From NCBI RefSeq assembly GCF_019175285.1, contig NC_056527.1, forward strand, positions 120,863,273 through 120,927,272: 64,000 nucleotides of DNA. Direction: 5' to 3'. Shown here in pieces: positions 11,493 to 22,439 of this stretch (position 1 is the first letter of the stretch; each line of letters starts with the position of its first letter). This DNA comes from Sceloporus undulatus (lineage: Eukaryota > Chordata > Lepidosauria > Squamata > Phrynosomatidae). Both the position numbers and the translations under genes were made by a program. Under the pieces are notes generated by a model. It was given only the letters and a program-made list of their open reading frames with translations. It was not told the origin of the DNA and made no database searches.

Positions 11493-12526
11493 GGATTCTC
11501 CTTTTGTGGCAATAGGAGGAGGAGACGTAAGTGATTTTGATAGTTGGAGGAGGAAAGTTTGTGATGTTTTCCACTAGTAGTATGGAGTCAGCCGCTTTGG
11601 CACATCAGACAAAAACATCCAACCATTTTTATGGTTCTGGCTGTTGCAATAAATAAAACAAGTGTTGTAAAAACCCACTGGGTTCTGCTTTGCTGGCAGC
11701 CTTGTGTCAATATTGACACGAAAAGGGAGGGAGGCCTCAAAGGCACAGCTGGTTTGGCAACTTGCTTTGACCTGGAGCAAGAACCCAGCTGTATTTGTCT
11801 TCTCTTTCATTCTCTCCTTTTGCGGAGGGAAGGAGGGAGGCAGAGGGCCAGCAGAGATGACTCACGGAGGTGTCTCCTCTCCCAAAGGTGGGTTACGGCT
11901 TCCGGCCTCCGCTTATTTATAAACCCTGACCGACTTCCCTCCAACCAGATCGGATCATGGATGACGGCGAGGCAAAGGGAATGTTTGCCACACCTGGATT
12001 GGCCGGTCCGGGCCCAAACGGGTGGAGATTTGGGATGAAGACATCATGAGACATCACTGATGACAACAGTGTGCACTGTACACAACTTACTAATGTACAA
12101 CTGTCAGCCAAGAAAGCGCTTCCAAGAAGCCCTGCACCATTTTGGTCTTGGAACAGTGTTTCTGCACTGTTCAATGGAGGTTCCACATAGCTATCATGCC
12201 CTGCTGGCTTCCATTGGCTCTATCCCCCTTAACCAGGTCATGTTTCAAACTGATTATTATTATCATGGGTGACAAATTCACCCTCACCAAAATAAATAAA
12301 TGCAGCAATGACAGCTGGAGGACTCTGGGAAATTGTCCAAAAATGAATGCTTTCCCAAGTTTTCCTTTAAAGGGCTTTGGGCATTGGCTGGAATGGCAGC
12401 TGACACCACTTTGCCTCTCCAGAGAGAAGGGTGCCCAGGTGCCCCATGGCAAAGCCTTTTCTAGTGAAGCATCTCTTCTCATGATAGGACCACAGTATGA
12501 CAACCACAGATCAGTCAGCTTGGGGT

Positions 12527-12737
12527 GCATCTGCACTGTGGAAATAATACCGTTTTATGCTGCTTTAAGTGCTGGAGCTTCATTCTATGGACTCCTGGGC
12601 TCTGTAGTTTTACAAAGTCTTTAGCCATCTCTGCCAAAAAGTGCCAGTGCCTCACCAAATTTACAAATCCCAGGAGTCTGTCATGGTTGTCAAAGTGGTG
12701 TCAAACTGTATTAGTTTTACAGTGTAGCTACACCTCA
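12527..12737. mobile_element. Fold-back element A, near full length
   Basis: The ends GCATCTGCACTGTGGAAAT and CAGTGTAGCTACACC are roughly inverse. The interior has mirrored CTCCTGGGCTCTGTAG and CAAATCCCAGGAGTC words. It is one of seven copies or pieces of family A in the window. Confidence 0.6.
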
Positions 12738-12779
12738 GGCTGCAAGGGAGAATTTGGGCCTAATTTGCTCTGTTAGCCA

Positions 12780-12950
12780 TTTAGTTTTCTTTTTAGTGGT
12801 CGAAAGTATCTGCAGAACCGTCCTCCGGTATCACATTTCAGATTAGCCGATCTTCTTCCTATTTTCTTCACCATCCAGCATTCACAACCAGAGCTGGGAA
12901 TGGGAAAGACGATGGCATGGGCCACCTTAACTTTAGCATTCAGTAATGCC
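12780..12950 (-). repeat. RTE/Bov-B-like LINE ORF fragment
   Basis: On the - strand it encodes HAIVFPIPSSGCECWMVKKI. The GCECW-VKK portion matches the YGSESWT-KK motif near the end of RTE/Bov-B-type polymerases. It is short and decayed. Confidence 0.55.
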
Positions 12951-12989
12951 TGGGAATGCCTGCCAGTCAATCCCAAATTGGCCAATGAT

Positions 12990-13534
12990 CCAGTGCCAAA
13001 GCAAAAGCAGACGTGGCTCTTTGCAGGGAGGGAGGAGGAAGTGGAGGCAGAGACCTTTGCATAACTGGGTCAGAGATGCTCCGATGCCAGTGGCACCCTG
13101 GGGCAGGATTGGCAGCCGAGGAGAAAAACAAAACGAGGGTGGAAGCTGACCTGGATCTTCCGCCACAACTGCCTAAATGCGCCTGCACCGTCCGTCACAC
13201 AAACCACTTGCACACCGCACAACATACAAGGAAATGTGCAATGTAGCGGTGGCTGGGGCTCCCATTGCAGTTGATGGTGAATCTAGTTAATCCAGTTGCT
13301 CTCCATAATCCTCCTTTGTCCACAAGGCGAAGAGCATGGCTTTTGTCAAATGGATGGAGACAGAGGGGCCTGGTTACTGCTCCCAAAAAGATGTCCGGAA
13401 GATGGCTGCGCAGCCAGGTTTCCTCTCCCAAACAACAAACAGTCTCTTGCACAAGTGGCATTGAAGCAGAGGGAAGTCACAAGATGCTACAAGAGGTGGT
13501 TTCTCCAGTTCCTTCCTCTGAAATAAGCATGGAA
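12990..13534. other. Intergenic, nothing recognised
   Basis: GC-moderate unique-looking sequence. Several overlapping short frames exist but none has a recognisable motif. Confidence 0.35.
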
Positions 13535-13536
13535 TA

Positions 13537-13790
13537 CAGTGGTGCCTCGGGTTACGAAATTAATTCGTTCCGCCGCCGCTTTCGTAAACCGAAAAGCATT
13601 CGCAAGCCGAAATGCCATAGGCGCTAATGGGGAAAAGCCGCGATTTCGTGCGAAAAAGCCGAAAAAAGCACCAAAAATTTTTTCGTAACCCGAAAAAACA
13701 TTCGTAACCCGGAACAATTATTTCCTATGGGATTTTTTCGTATCCCGGAAATTTCGTAACCTGGGTATTTCATATCCCGGGGTACCACTG
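13537..13790. mobile_element. Tc1/mariner-like MITE, 254 bp
   Basis: The element is bounded by TA on both sides (13535-13536 and 13791-13792). Its ends are CAGTGGTGCCTCGGGTTACG and GGGGTACCACTG, a short terminal inverted repeat with many CGTAACCCG words inside. It has no transposase. It lies exactly at the head of a SINE. Confidence 0.7.
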
Positions 13791-14012
13791 TAATGGTTTG
13801 AGTGTTGGACTACAACTCTGGAGACCAGATTTTTCACTCAGCCATGAAACCAATTGGGTGACTTTGGGAAAGAAGTCACACTCTCTCAGCCTCAGGGGAA
13901 GGCAGTGGCAAACCTCCTCTGAACAAACCTTGCCAAGAAAACCCCATGACAGGCTCACCTTGGAGTCACCATAAATCACACACACACAAATGACTTGAAG
14001 ACACACAACAAA
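13791..14012 (+). repeat. tRNA-derived Sauria-type SINE, full length
   Basis: The tRNA head starts ATGGTTTGAGTGTTGGACTA. The MIR-like core GGGTGACTTTGGGAAAGAAG follows, and the tail ends GACTTGAAGACACACAAC. Box B is decayed. Confidence 0.8.
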
Positions 14013-14940
14013 TACACACGTGTGTGTGTGGCACTGGGTACAACTCTGCAGGTTTAACAATGCCGTTAAAGGCCTATCTTGTAGGGCTGACTTTGTACAC
14101 ATTCCACAACAAAAACGTGTCTTTGGCGGGCCATGATGCCCAATCTGCCTGGACGGGGATTAAGAAAGGATTAGTTGCTCCCCATTGCAAACCTGTTCCC
14201 CTGACATTTTTCAAAGTTGCTTCACGTTGTTGTCTCTTCCAAGAAGACTGGTCCCTCGGCCGTCCTGCCCTGCCCTGACCCCTCCTCTGACCTGAGACGA
14301 CATTGTCCTTTCTTGCAAGAAGACAGTTGAGCAACCGGCTCTGAAACCTTCAAGGCATTGGCTCACCTCCGGAAGGTGGACAGGGACCCATTGCTCCATG
14401 TGTGTCTTTCAAAAGCCTGCTTTTGTTTTCCTGGCTCTGAGAGCTGACTCACCGTATTATTTTGCCTGCGGAAAGTTTGGGGGAAGAGCTGCCTTTGGAG
14501 GGCAAAAGAGGAACCCAAACAGCAGCCAGTACCTTGAGGACAACAGGAGGATACTAGGTTTGGAGTGGGTTTGTGCTATTGTTCCATCATCCCTGTCACT
14601 CCCTTCCTTTCTGACCTGAGATCACCTCTCTTCTGCTCCCAATGTGAAGCCAAGACCATGATAGAAGCATTTACTTTGGTTTTTTGGGCACATGTGAACC
14701 AATGCCAACCCTTGAATGCCAGGAGGGTCTGAGTACCCCACTTCAGAAATAGGAATCACAATGCCAGGGGAGCCCATCATGAGTACTGATATAGCTGAGT
14801 ACTGATATGCATAAAATGTCACAGCTTTAGTTCTTTGCCTTTTCCAGGAAAGGGAAATAAATGGTTTTGGGGAAGGGAGGAAGCAATAGCTTCAGGGCTG
14901 GGTCTTGAATTGACCCCACTAGGTGTGTATGTATTTGTCA
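14013..14940. other. Intergenic, nothing recognised
   Basis: Unique-looking sequence after the SINE, with a short (TG)n run near 14020. Nothing else can be supported. Confidence 0.35.
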
Positions 14941-14944
14941 GTGT

Positions 14945-15172
14945 TGCTGTGGTGTGCCTTCAAGTCATTTCTGACTTATCATGACCCTAAGGCAAACTTA
15001 TCCTGGGGTTTTATTGGCAAGATTTGTTCAGAGGTTTGCCATTGCCTTCCTTTGAGGCTGAGAGATTGTGATTTGCCCAGGTTCACCCAATGATTTCATG
15101 GCTGAGATGGGAATCGAACCCTGATCTCCAGAGTCATAGTCCAACACTCAAATCACTTTGCCATGCTAGCTC
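14945..15172 (-). repeat. tRNA-derived Sauria-type SINE, full length
   Basis: The reversed tail GTGTGCCTTCAAGTCATTTC, the core, and the head GGGAATCGAACCCTGATCTC (reverse of box B) through CAACACTCAAATCACT are all present. Confidence 0.85.
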
Positions 15173-15211
15173 TGAATGTATGAAGCACAAATTTCATAAT
15201 ATAAAACATTA

Positions 15212-15384
15212 GTTTTTGTGGGTTTTTCAGGCCCTGTGGCCATGTTCTAGAAGAGTTCATTCCTGACGTTTCGCCAGCATCTGTGGTTGGCATCAAATCT
15301 GAAGATGCCAGCCACAGATGCTGGCGAAACGCCAGGAATAAACTCTTCTAGAACATGGCCACAGGGCCTGAAAAACCCACAAAC
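15212..15384. mobile_element. Fold-back element F: palindrome with about 82-bp arms
   Basis: The arms 15212-15294 and 15304-15384 are inverse copies with about three mismatches and one 2-base length difference, around a 9-base loop. This is the youngest-looking copy. Pieces occur at 2.35, 18.1 and 43.4 kb. There is no coding capacity. Confidence 0.7.
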
Positions 15385-15426
15385 AACTTTGGATGCCGGC
15401 CATGAAAGCCTTCACATTAAAACAAT

Positions 15427-15628
15427 GTTGTTGTTGTTGTTGTTGTTGTTGCTGTGTGCCTTCAAGTCATTTCCAACTTATTACAAGCCTAAGGCGAACC
15501 TAGCACAGGGGTTTCTGAGAGTATGTGACTCAGCCATGGTCAGCCGCTTGGTTTCCGTGGCTGAGTGGGGAATCGAACCCTGGTCTCCAGGGTCATAGTC
15601 CGACACTCAAAGCACTGCACTCTCATAG
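15427..15628 (-). repeat. tRNA-derived Sauria-type SINE with (TTG)n tail, core deleted
   Basis: A (TTG)n run leads into TGTGCCTTCAAGTCATTTCC. Part of the core is missing. The head with GGGAATCGAACCCTGGTCTC is well preserved. Confidence 0.8.
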
Positions 15629-15639
15629 AACAAGGGGAA

Positions 15640-16225
15640 ATTACAAACACCAGCCATGTCTAACCTAATGATTACTAACTACAGTGATGTTCCCTTGTGG
15701 CTCCTTGCAGCAGCTTCTGGCAAATGGGCCACCAACCAACCCATCATCCACATCGGGTCCTCGCAGATTCTTTAGAAAGGCAGCCATTCTGCAGAACTGA
15801 CTTTGTTCAGGGCCCAGCCCTGGCTGCTGGATGACTCCTGCGTTTTCGGTCAGACCCGAAAGAGGCTTGGCTGCTTTAAATCTCCCAACATCTTGAGAGA
15901 AACTGAGTCATGATTCGTGACTTTGGCCAGTGAGGCTGCTTTGCCAATGTTTACTCCCAGGAGGCTGGCAGATCACAAGACTGGCATGAGAGGGTTTGCC
16001 ACGTCACGGGTGCCAGGCTTCTTCCTCCTTCTTTGCCACGACGGGAGGGAGGAGGCCGCTTTCGTTTCTGGCAGGAGTTTCCTTTTCTCAGAAACAGGCA
16101 TCCCAGGTTGGAAGGACAACAAGGGATCACAGAAGTAGCAACTCATTGGGTTGTGGCTGGGCATTTGGGTCAGTTATAGCCCCCTAAAAGTAACTTTGCA
16201 AAAAACCAGAGACCACTCTGTTACC
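15640..16225. other. Intergenic, nothing recognised
   Basis: Unique-looking sequence with no recognised coding or repeat feature. Confidence 0.35.
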
Positions 16226-16228
16226 ACC

Positions 16229-16342
16229 GTACACTCTCTCAGCCTCAGAGGAAAGCAAAAGGAAACCCCCTTGGAAGAAACCGGAAAGTGGTCGGTTCCT
16301 CTTAGGGTCACCATAATTCGGAAATGACTCCAAAGCACACAA
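16229..16342 (+). repeat. SINE core and tail
   Basis: CTCTCTCAGCCTCAGAGGAA through AATGACTCCAAAGCACAC is the core and tail of the tRNA-type SINE. The head is missing. Confidence 0.65.
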
Positions 16343-16349
16343 GAAGACA

Positions 16350-17565
16350 GGGACGGGTCAGATATGGATGGAAATCCAAACTATTTTTGGCCTTTAAAAA
16401 AAACACACCTCGAACCAAAATGCCTCAAACATTGAGAGAGTCAGATGAGAACTTGGCCTGAGGTTTGTTCCCAGGTTTCTACTTCTCCTCTTGGTGACTC
16501 TCCATAGACAGGATCACAATTGCAAAAAACGATATTGCTTGGAACAGAACATATTCATCTGGTAAATAACAACAACAACAACAGTAGCAAGAATAACAAC
16601 CCGTTGTTTCAGGACAAGTCCTATCCTCTGCAGCAACAGAAAACCAGCTCAGTGGGTAGAGAATATTGGAAATTATTCTTTCTTGTATGTGGGAATGCTA
16701 GATTTAAAACCCAGCCTGCAAATCGCCAATCTGGCCCTGGGTTGCTCTTATCTTTGCCCCCAGCAAATCTCTTGCAAGAGACAGTGGGCTTTTACATGCT
16801 ATGATTCTGCTTTGTCCTGAAATCTCTGGCTCCGCTGCGCTGCTCAATCCAACAGGCTTCTCTCTAAGAGAAGATGGCAACCTATAACCATCTGTCATTG
16901 TTTCTATAAATACTCTGTATGAAAAAACGAGAGAGAAGAAGAGGAAGAGGGAGGCAGGGCAGCCGGCCAGATTCCAGAGCTGCTTAGGGCCTCTTTGTCT
17001 CAGCCAGTCTAGCAAAGACCGGGTCCTGGGTTCCGGTTTGCTGAGGGAGAGCCTCACAGGAGGTTGCAGGAATGCCCCTTCTTCTCTAGTCATTTCTGGT
17101 TAAGCCTGGCTTCTGTGTCAAAGAGGTGGAGAAGGAGACCATTCTTAGATGTGCAACTTTGGGAGCCAACATCTTTGGCTTGTGGGCCCTTTCGCATTAA
17201 ATGTCCGCACAGGCCCAAAAGAAGTCCCTCCATTCCCAAGACTCCTGACAATGCAGGGCTCCGTTCCCATTTCCGGTGAGAACTGTCCAGACGACATCCG
17301 GCCAGTTTAGTTCCCAACCCGCCCTATAGCCCCCCCTTTAATATGGTTTAAAATAACTCACCTTTTGCCCTTCCCAAAAGCTCTGGGTCCCTCTCTTGCG
17401 CTGCTGGGAGGCTGCTTGCAATGCGTCCTGCAAACAGGTGGCACAATGGGAAGCATATAGAAACAGCTGCCAATGTCATAAAATTTGGTTGGAGGGAAGA
17501 GGTAGGAGGGATGCAGGGATAACCACACTTTGGGAATGTCATACAGCTTGTTAACAATATGTTAA
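16350..17565. other. Intergenic, nothing recognised
   Basis: Unique-looking sequence with a short AACAAC-rich patch near 16565. Longer frames (up to 129 codons on -) show no known motif. Confidence 0.35.
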
Positions 17566-17567
17566 GG

Positions 17568-17775
17568 TACAGATGTACTGTATGCTCCTCCCTCCATATT
17601 TGCAGTTTTGATACTCACGGATTTGATTAATATGTTCTCTGTAGGAATATCTAGGTCTATGGTCATCTTTAAACGTTGCACCGAAAGACCTAGAGACTCC
17701 TAGAGAGAACACTCCACTAGGCCTTTGTGGCTCCTCCTTGTGCCCCTAACAATAGTGAATATGGAGGGGCAAGTG
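17568..17775. repeat. Fold-back element C fragment
   Basis: TCCTCCCTCCATATTTGCAG and GAATATGGAGGGGCAAG form inverse ends. The interior has GACCTAGAGACTCCTAGAGA as in the copies at 20.4-21.1 and 49.1-49.4 kb. Confidence 0.5.
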
Positions 17776-18084
17776 TATTTATAAGATGGACAATATTTAA
17801 AAAGACAAAAGAAAGAAAACCAACACTGTTTGTTCAAATGGCTTTCTCAGTCCATCACAGCTTGGCATGTGCTGCCACCGCAACCGAGAGAGTGGCTGCC
17901 ATAAGGATGAGTCATGTTGCGATGTGCGTTTTCCCCATTCTTGTTCCAACCTGAGCGCTTAAAAAGCAAACAATTCCGTGTTTACAGCTGGGCAATGCAT
18001 TTTCAAGAAGGGAGGGTCAGACTTCTCCACCTGAACAGCGCACAACATTTTGGCAGGAAGAAACCTTGCAGCCATCCCCTGGCC

Positions 18085-18215
18085 TATGGGTTTTTGTGGG
18101 CTTTTGGGCTATATGTGGCCATGGAAGGGTTTGTTTCTGACATGTTGCCTTCATCTGTGGCAGTGGCATCTGCAGAATGAATGCATTCTCTGAAGATGCC
18201 AGCACAGATGTATCC
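18085..18215. repeat. Fold-back element F, decayed copy
   Basis: TATGGGTTTTTGTGGGCTTT, CCTTCATCTGTGGCAGTGGC and GAAGATGCCAGCACAGATG match the 15.2 kb palindrome with many changes. Confidence 0.5.
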
Positions 18216-18646
18216 TGCTTTTCTGCCAATACTGGACCAAATGGGGCTCAACGCATAGGTTAAAACAAAATGCAAATGAAAACCAGTTTATAGTACAAAC
18301 ACTAAAACAAAAACTGCAGTGTAGATGTGTTCTCAGATTGCTTGGATTCAAGCAAGATAGGCACAAATGTGGCTAGGAACAAATTATTAGCTAATGAAGG
18401 TTTTGCAGCACAAGGGTAATACTTTCCCAGCAACGCTGCATTCTTATCTATTGTGGCTTTCCCCAGAAGAGCCCAGGATGATGCCTTCCTTTGGGTTGAG
18501 GCCTTAGAATCGGTCAGCGCCATGGACTTGGTGCCCTTCCTTGAAGTTTCCCCAGAAACGACAGGATGCTGGGCAAAGAAATGCATTTTGGTATAAGTCT
18601 ACAGAGGGTTTCTTGGGAAGGTAGCAACATGAGTCCTCCAGATAAG

Positions 18647-19022
18647 CCTGGCGCAGTAGTTTGTGCATTGGACTACAGTTCTGGAGATTGGGAGATTAGG
18701 GTTCGATTCCTGGCTCAACCATGGAGTGAGCAGACATCCTCCTTTTCCATGACAAGTCCTACATTCCAACTTTCTGTCCAGGAAGAATTTCAAAAGGGCC
18801 TCCATTTTGAGCATGCCCAAGAAGTATGCATTTACATTTAGATTGGTTTTTTAAAGTTTTTATTTTGGGGCATCCTACATTTTTCTTGAGCGTTCTGCAT
18901 TTTTTGCAGTGCCTTGTCCTCCTTTGTAGTTATGACACCTGGTCACTCTCAGCCCCAGAAAACTCCATGATAGGTTTACCTTAGGGTCGCCATATGCCAG
19001 GAATGGCTTGAAGGCACATGGC
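18647..19022 (+). repeat. tRNA-derived SINE interrupted by about 215 bp
   Basis: The head (GTGCATTGGACTACAGTTCT, box B GGTTCGATTCC) ends at about 18727. The tail (CTCTCAGCCCCAGAAAACTC to GGCTTGAAGGCACA) resumes at about 18945. The intervening piece is an unassigned insert with a TCCTCCTTT word near each end. Confidence 0.65.
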
Positions 19023-19059
19023 GACTGCCCAAATGAAAGTTTATTTCAGTCTTCAAATT

Positions 19060-19175
19060 CCAACTTTGCTCTGGAACCCACAACATACTCCAACTCCCAG
19101 AATTCCATAGTATTGAGCCAGGGCAGTTAAAGCAGTGCCAAACCGGGTTATTTCTCCAGTGTGGATGCAGCCTGT
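19060..19175. repeat. Fold-back element A, half copy
   Basis: AACTCCCAGAATTCCATAG, GGGCAGTTAAAGCAGTGCC and CTCCAGTGTGGATGCAGCC are the right half of family A. Confidence 0.55.
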
Positions 19176-19429
19176 GTGTGCACCACTTTGTGGGAAGATG
19201 CCAGGGAAGAAGAGTGGAGAGAGCTGGCTCTACTCTGAAATGACATTGTGCCATCACAGCTGTTCCAAGAAGCTATTGCTCTCCTTCTACTGGGTTTCCT
19301 TCCTGCCCTTGTTGGCCATAGAAAGAGAGAGTCATGCCATCTTCATCCAGTGGAGGAAATGGAGTCATCCGTCTTCTTGTCTGATGCAACCCACTTCTGA
19401 AGTTGTGGCATTGTTTCCTAGACTCCCAG

Positions 19430-20055
19430 AATCACAGAGTTGGAAGAGACCCAAAGGGTCACCCAGTCCAACCCACTTTGGCTATGCAGGAAGGCATAAA
19501 GGAATCCCTCTGGAAGGTGGCCCCCCAGCCTCTGTTTGGAAACCTCCAAAGAAGGAGACCCCACCAGCCTCCAAGGCAGCTTCTTCCACCGTCAAACACT
19601 GTCAGAAAGCTCTTCCTAATGTTCAGGTGGAATCTCTTTTGCATCCATTGCTCCACTGTGTCCTATTCTCCGGAGCAGCAGAAAACAAGCTTGCTCCATC
19701 CTCAATAGGACATCCTTTCAAATACTTCAACAGGGTTCTCATATCACCTCTTAACCCTCTCTTACTGTCGGGAAGTTCCTCCTAATGCTTACATCTAATA
19801 GTTTGCATCTTTTGTTCTGGCACCTTTTCTCTTAACCTCCTCTTTTCCAGGCCGGTTTCCCAAGAAAACCATCAAACAAACCGAGTGACTGGTTGCCACT
19901 TTTACAAGTGAGATTGATAAGCACCACGTACTTATTTGATAAATTGGACACAGTCTCCAATGGGAAGAAAAGGCCTAGTTCCTTCAACCTTTTTGTTCTC
20001 CATATCTCTCTCATTGTCCTTCTCTGAACTCTCCCCAACTGGTCTCTATCCTTTC
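19430..20055 (-). repeat. CR1 LINE 3' end
   Basis: Reading + it begins ATCACAGAGTTGGAAGAGAC and CCAGTCCAACCCACTTTGGC, the reverse of the CR1 3' terminus. It continues about 600 bases through CTCTTTTCCAGGCCGGTTTC. It is the longest CR1 piece in the window and has no intact frame. Confidence 0.75.
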
Positions 20056-20099
20056 TAAATGTGTGTGTGTTCAATGTGTGTATGTGTGTATGTGTGTGT

Positions 20100-20145
20100 G
20101 TTCAAGTTGTCTGTCAACTTATAGTGACCCCATGAACAACATGCA
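20100..20145 (-). repeat. 5S-derived SINE tail fragment
   Basis: TTCAAGTTGTCTGTCAACTT followed by ATAGTGACCCCATGAA matches the reversed tail of the 5S-derived SINEs. Confidence 0.45.
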
Positions 20146-20381
20146 ATGAAGTGGCTCAGCCTCACAAGAATGATGTTCCTTCCAGAGATAGCAAACGGAG
20201 AGCCATAGCACCCCTTACTGGAGAAAAGTGCAATGAAATACAAAGAGTGCCCTCATTTGTGCGCAGCCTCTGAAGCATGTGGCGATAGGACTCCTTTGCT
20301 TGCCCACCCAGCTTCATAATCTTCACCACTCAAGCCAAAAGTACAATCAATGAGTAATTTTGTTGGTGGTGAAACACACCT

Positions 20382-20865
20382 TACAGTTGGCCCTCCACAT
20401 TTGCGGCTTTGACGTTTGCGGATTTATTTGCAGTTTGGATAAATACATCTCCCCATATAATCCGCCCCACACACTCAGGTCAACAGGGATGAAATTGTTG
20501 GAGGTCCCAGCGACACGCTATGCCAGGACCTCACAGAGGGCATTCTCTATTGTGGCCCCAGATCTTGGAATAGTCTCCCAGGTGAGCTCCGCTCCACCAC
20601 ATCTTTAGCTCTTTTTAAAAAGAACCTGAAGACCTACCTCTTTTCCCAAGCCTTCCCACCGTGAAAAATCATGTTTCCCCTAAACCCTTCTCATTGATGA
20701 CCCTGGAATGTATATATTGACTTCCCCTTCTATCTGGCCCTTTTGTTGTTAGTATTACTGTGTTGTTTTTAATGCTGTTTTTAATTGATTTTATTGGAAT
20801 GTTTTTATATATAATTGTTCGCTGCTTTGATCAAAATTTTGGAAAAGTGGGTTACAAATAAACTA

Positions 20866-20908
<43 letters not shown>

Positions 20909-21100
20909 TCTAATTAGGTCCTGCAGCACAATTCTACCAGAAGTTGACCATAGAGTTGTGTTAGAGAACCTGGACATTCCTAGAGAAGTCACTTCTCTAG
21001 GCATTTGTAGGTTCTCCAGCGTGATTCTATGGCCAACTTCTGGCAAATGTTGGCCACAGAGATGCACTGGAGGACCTGGAGATTCCTAGAGAGGTGAAAA
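20382..21100. repeat. Fold-back element C, apparently split by an L2 insertion
   Basis: The left piece starts ACAGTTGGCCCTCCACATTT (to about 20455). The right piece (about 20915-21100) has the family interior GATTCTATGGCCAACTTCTG and GGAGATTCCTAGAGAGG. An L2-like 3' end lies between them. Confidence 0.45.
20460..20910 (+). repeat. L2-like LINE 3' end with (TTA)n tail
   Basis: The sequence reads AGAGGGCATTCTCTATTGTG, then CTGAAGACCTACCTCTTTTC. An AT-rich 3' UTR follows, ending GTGGGTTACAAATAAACTAT and a (TTA)n tract. This is the typical end of squamate L2-type elements. Confidence 0.7.
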
Positions 21101-21101
21101 T

Positions 21102-21136
<35 letters not shown>

Positions 21137-21332
21137 GGTTTTTCCACATTGTGATTGTGACGATGTTTGGCCACTCTGCAAAGACACCAAATGGGCAAAA
21201 GGCAACACAAAAAAGGGAATTAATCCCAATACAACCAGCAGATGGGGCTGAACCCTAACAAAAGAAATGCTTTGGTCCTCAGCATCCATGGAATTTATTT
21301 TTTATCCACAGATTCAACTATCCATGGCTTGA

Positions 21333-21366
<34 letters not shown>
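21100..21366. repeat. Two (TA)n(CA)n microsatellites and a Tigger-like fragment
   Basis: A (TA)n(CA)n run occurs at about 21103-21136 and another at about 21336-21366. Between them GGTCCTCAGCATCCATGGAA and ATCCATGGCTTGAATA recall the pogo/Tigger-like element at 32.0 kb. Confidence 0.5.
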
Positions 21367-21367
<1 letters not shown>

Positions 21368-21664
21368 TTCATTCATTCCAAAAAGCAAACTTTGATTTTG
21401 CCATTTTATATTAGGGAGACCATTTTTCTTTGCTGCATACCTTCAAGTCATTTCTGATGGATCTGATATCACCTTTCATGCCATGAAGTGAGAGTTATGC
21501 ACACTCTCCTTTTCGCCTCCTTTATTAAATTTACATTTAAATTTTTAAAAAAACCAATAAAAACATATATTTAAAAGTACATACAGACGATCAATACACA
21601 TCCACTTACCTTCTGCATTATCTATTCCATCTTAGTATTTTCATCTTCTATTCTTAACTTCCCA

Positions 21665-22068
21665 TACTAAACTATACTTGACTATAAATCGACCGCATGG
21701 ATAAGTCAAGGGCAAGTTTTAGGGCCAAAATTATGGATTTTGCTATGATCTGTGGATAAGTCGAGGGTAAAACTTAGGGGCATATAGCAAAAATCGAAAG
21801 GAAAGCAAAGCAAAACCATGTCAAAGGACTTATAAAATTCGATCAGACATAACTCTTTGTGCTTACTCTTAAGATGGATGGTTGAGAGAGTGAAAAGGGT
21901 CGGTGCTTCACATATTATACTCATGCTTTTCACCAGGAGAGGATTCCTTCTTTAAAATAAGACTTAAGATACCATACTTACATTGATCTGTGGATAAGTC
22001 GAATCAGTTATTTTGGGTCAATTTTCTGACCTCAATTTCTAGACTTATACATGAGTATATACAGTAAC
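21665..22068. repeat. Fold-back element D
   Basis: The left end has GACTATAAATCGACCGCATG and GATAAGTCAAGGGCAAG. The right end has GACTTATACATGAGTATATA then CAGTA, its approximate inverse. A second copy is at 43.2 kb. The superfamily is not fixed. Confidence 0.45.
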
Positions 22069-22369
22069 TAATTTCCCCCCCAAACTGTTCTTAAATTGCC
22101 ATATATAAATTCTAATCCAATTCCAAGGATTATTATTTATCATACTCCAATATATATATATATACACACACATAATCATCCATTAATCTAGAAATCCCAT
22201 TATTTATACATTCCATTTTCTGTTCCCAATATTTTACATGCTTCCCTAACTTTTCATTTCTCATAAGACAAGTCAACTTATCCAGGTCTTCCATCTCTCC
22301 TAAGTTTTAACTATGAGGTTATTCCATGGAGGGGCTGCAAAATGCTAGCCCAGCCTAAGACAACTGGTA

Positions 22370-22438
22370 TATTATTACAGAGATGCTCTACAGCGCTATA
22401 TAAATAAAGCATAATGATGATGATGATGATGATGATGT
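22370..22438 (+). repeat. LINE/SINE 3' tail with (ATG)n
   Basis: GCTCTACAGCGCTATATAAA then TAAAGCATA and a (ATG)n run is a common retroelement 3' terminus in reptiles. Only the tail is visible. Confidence 0.5.
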
Positions 22439-22439
22439 G

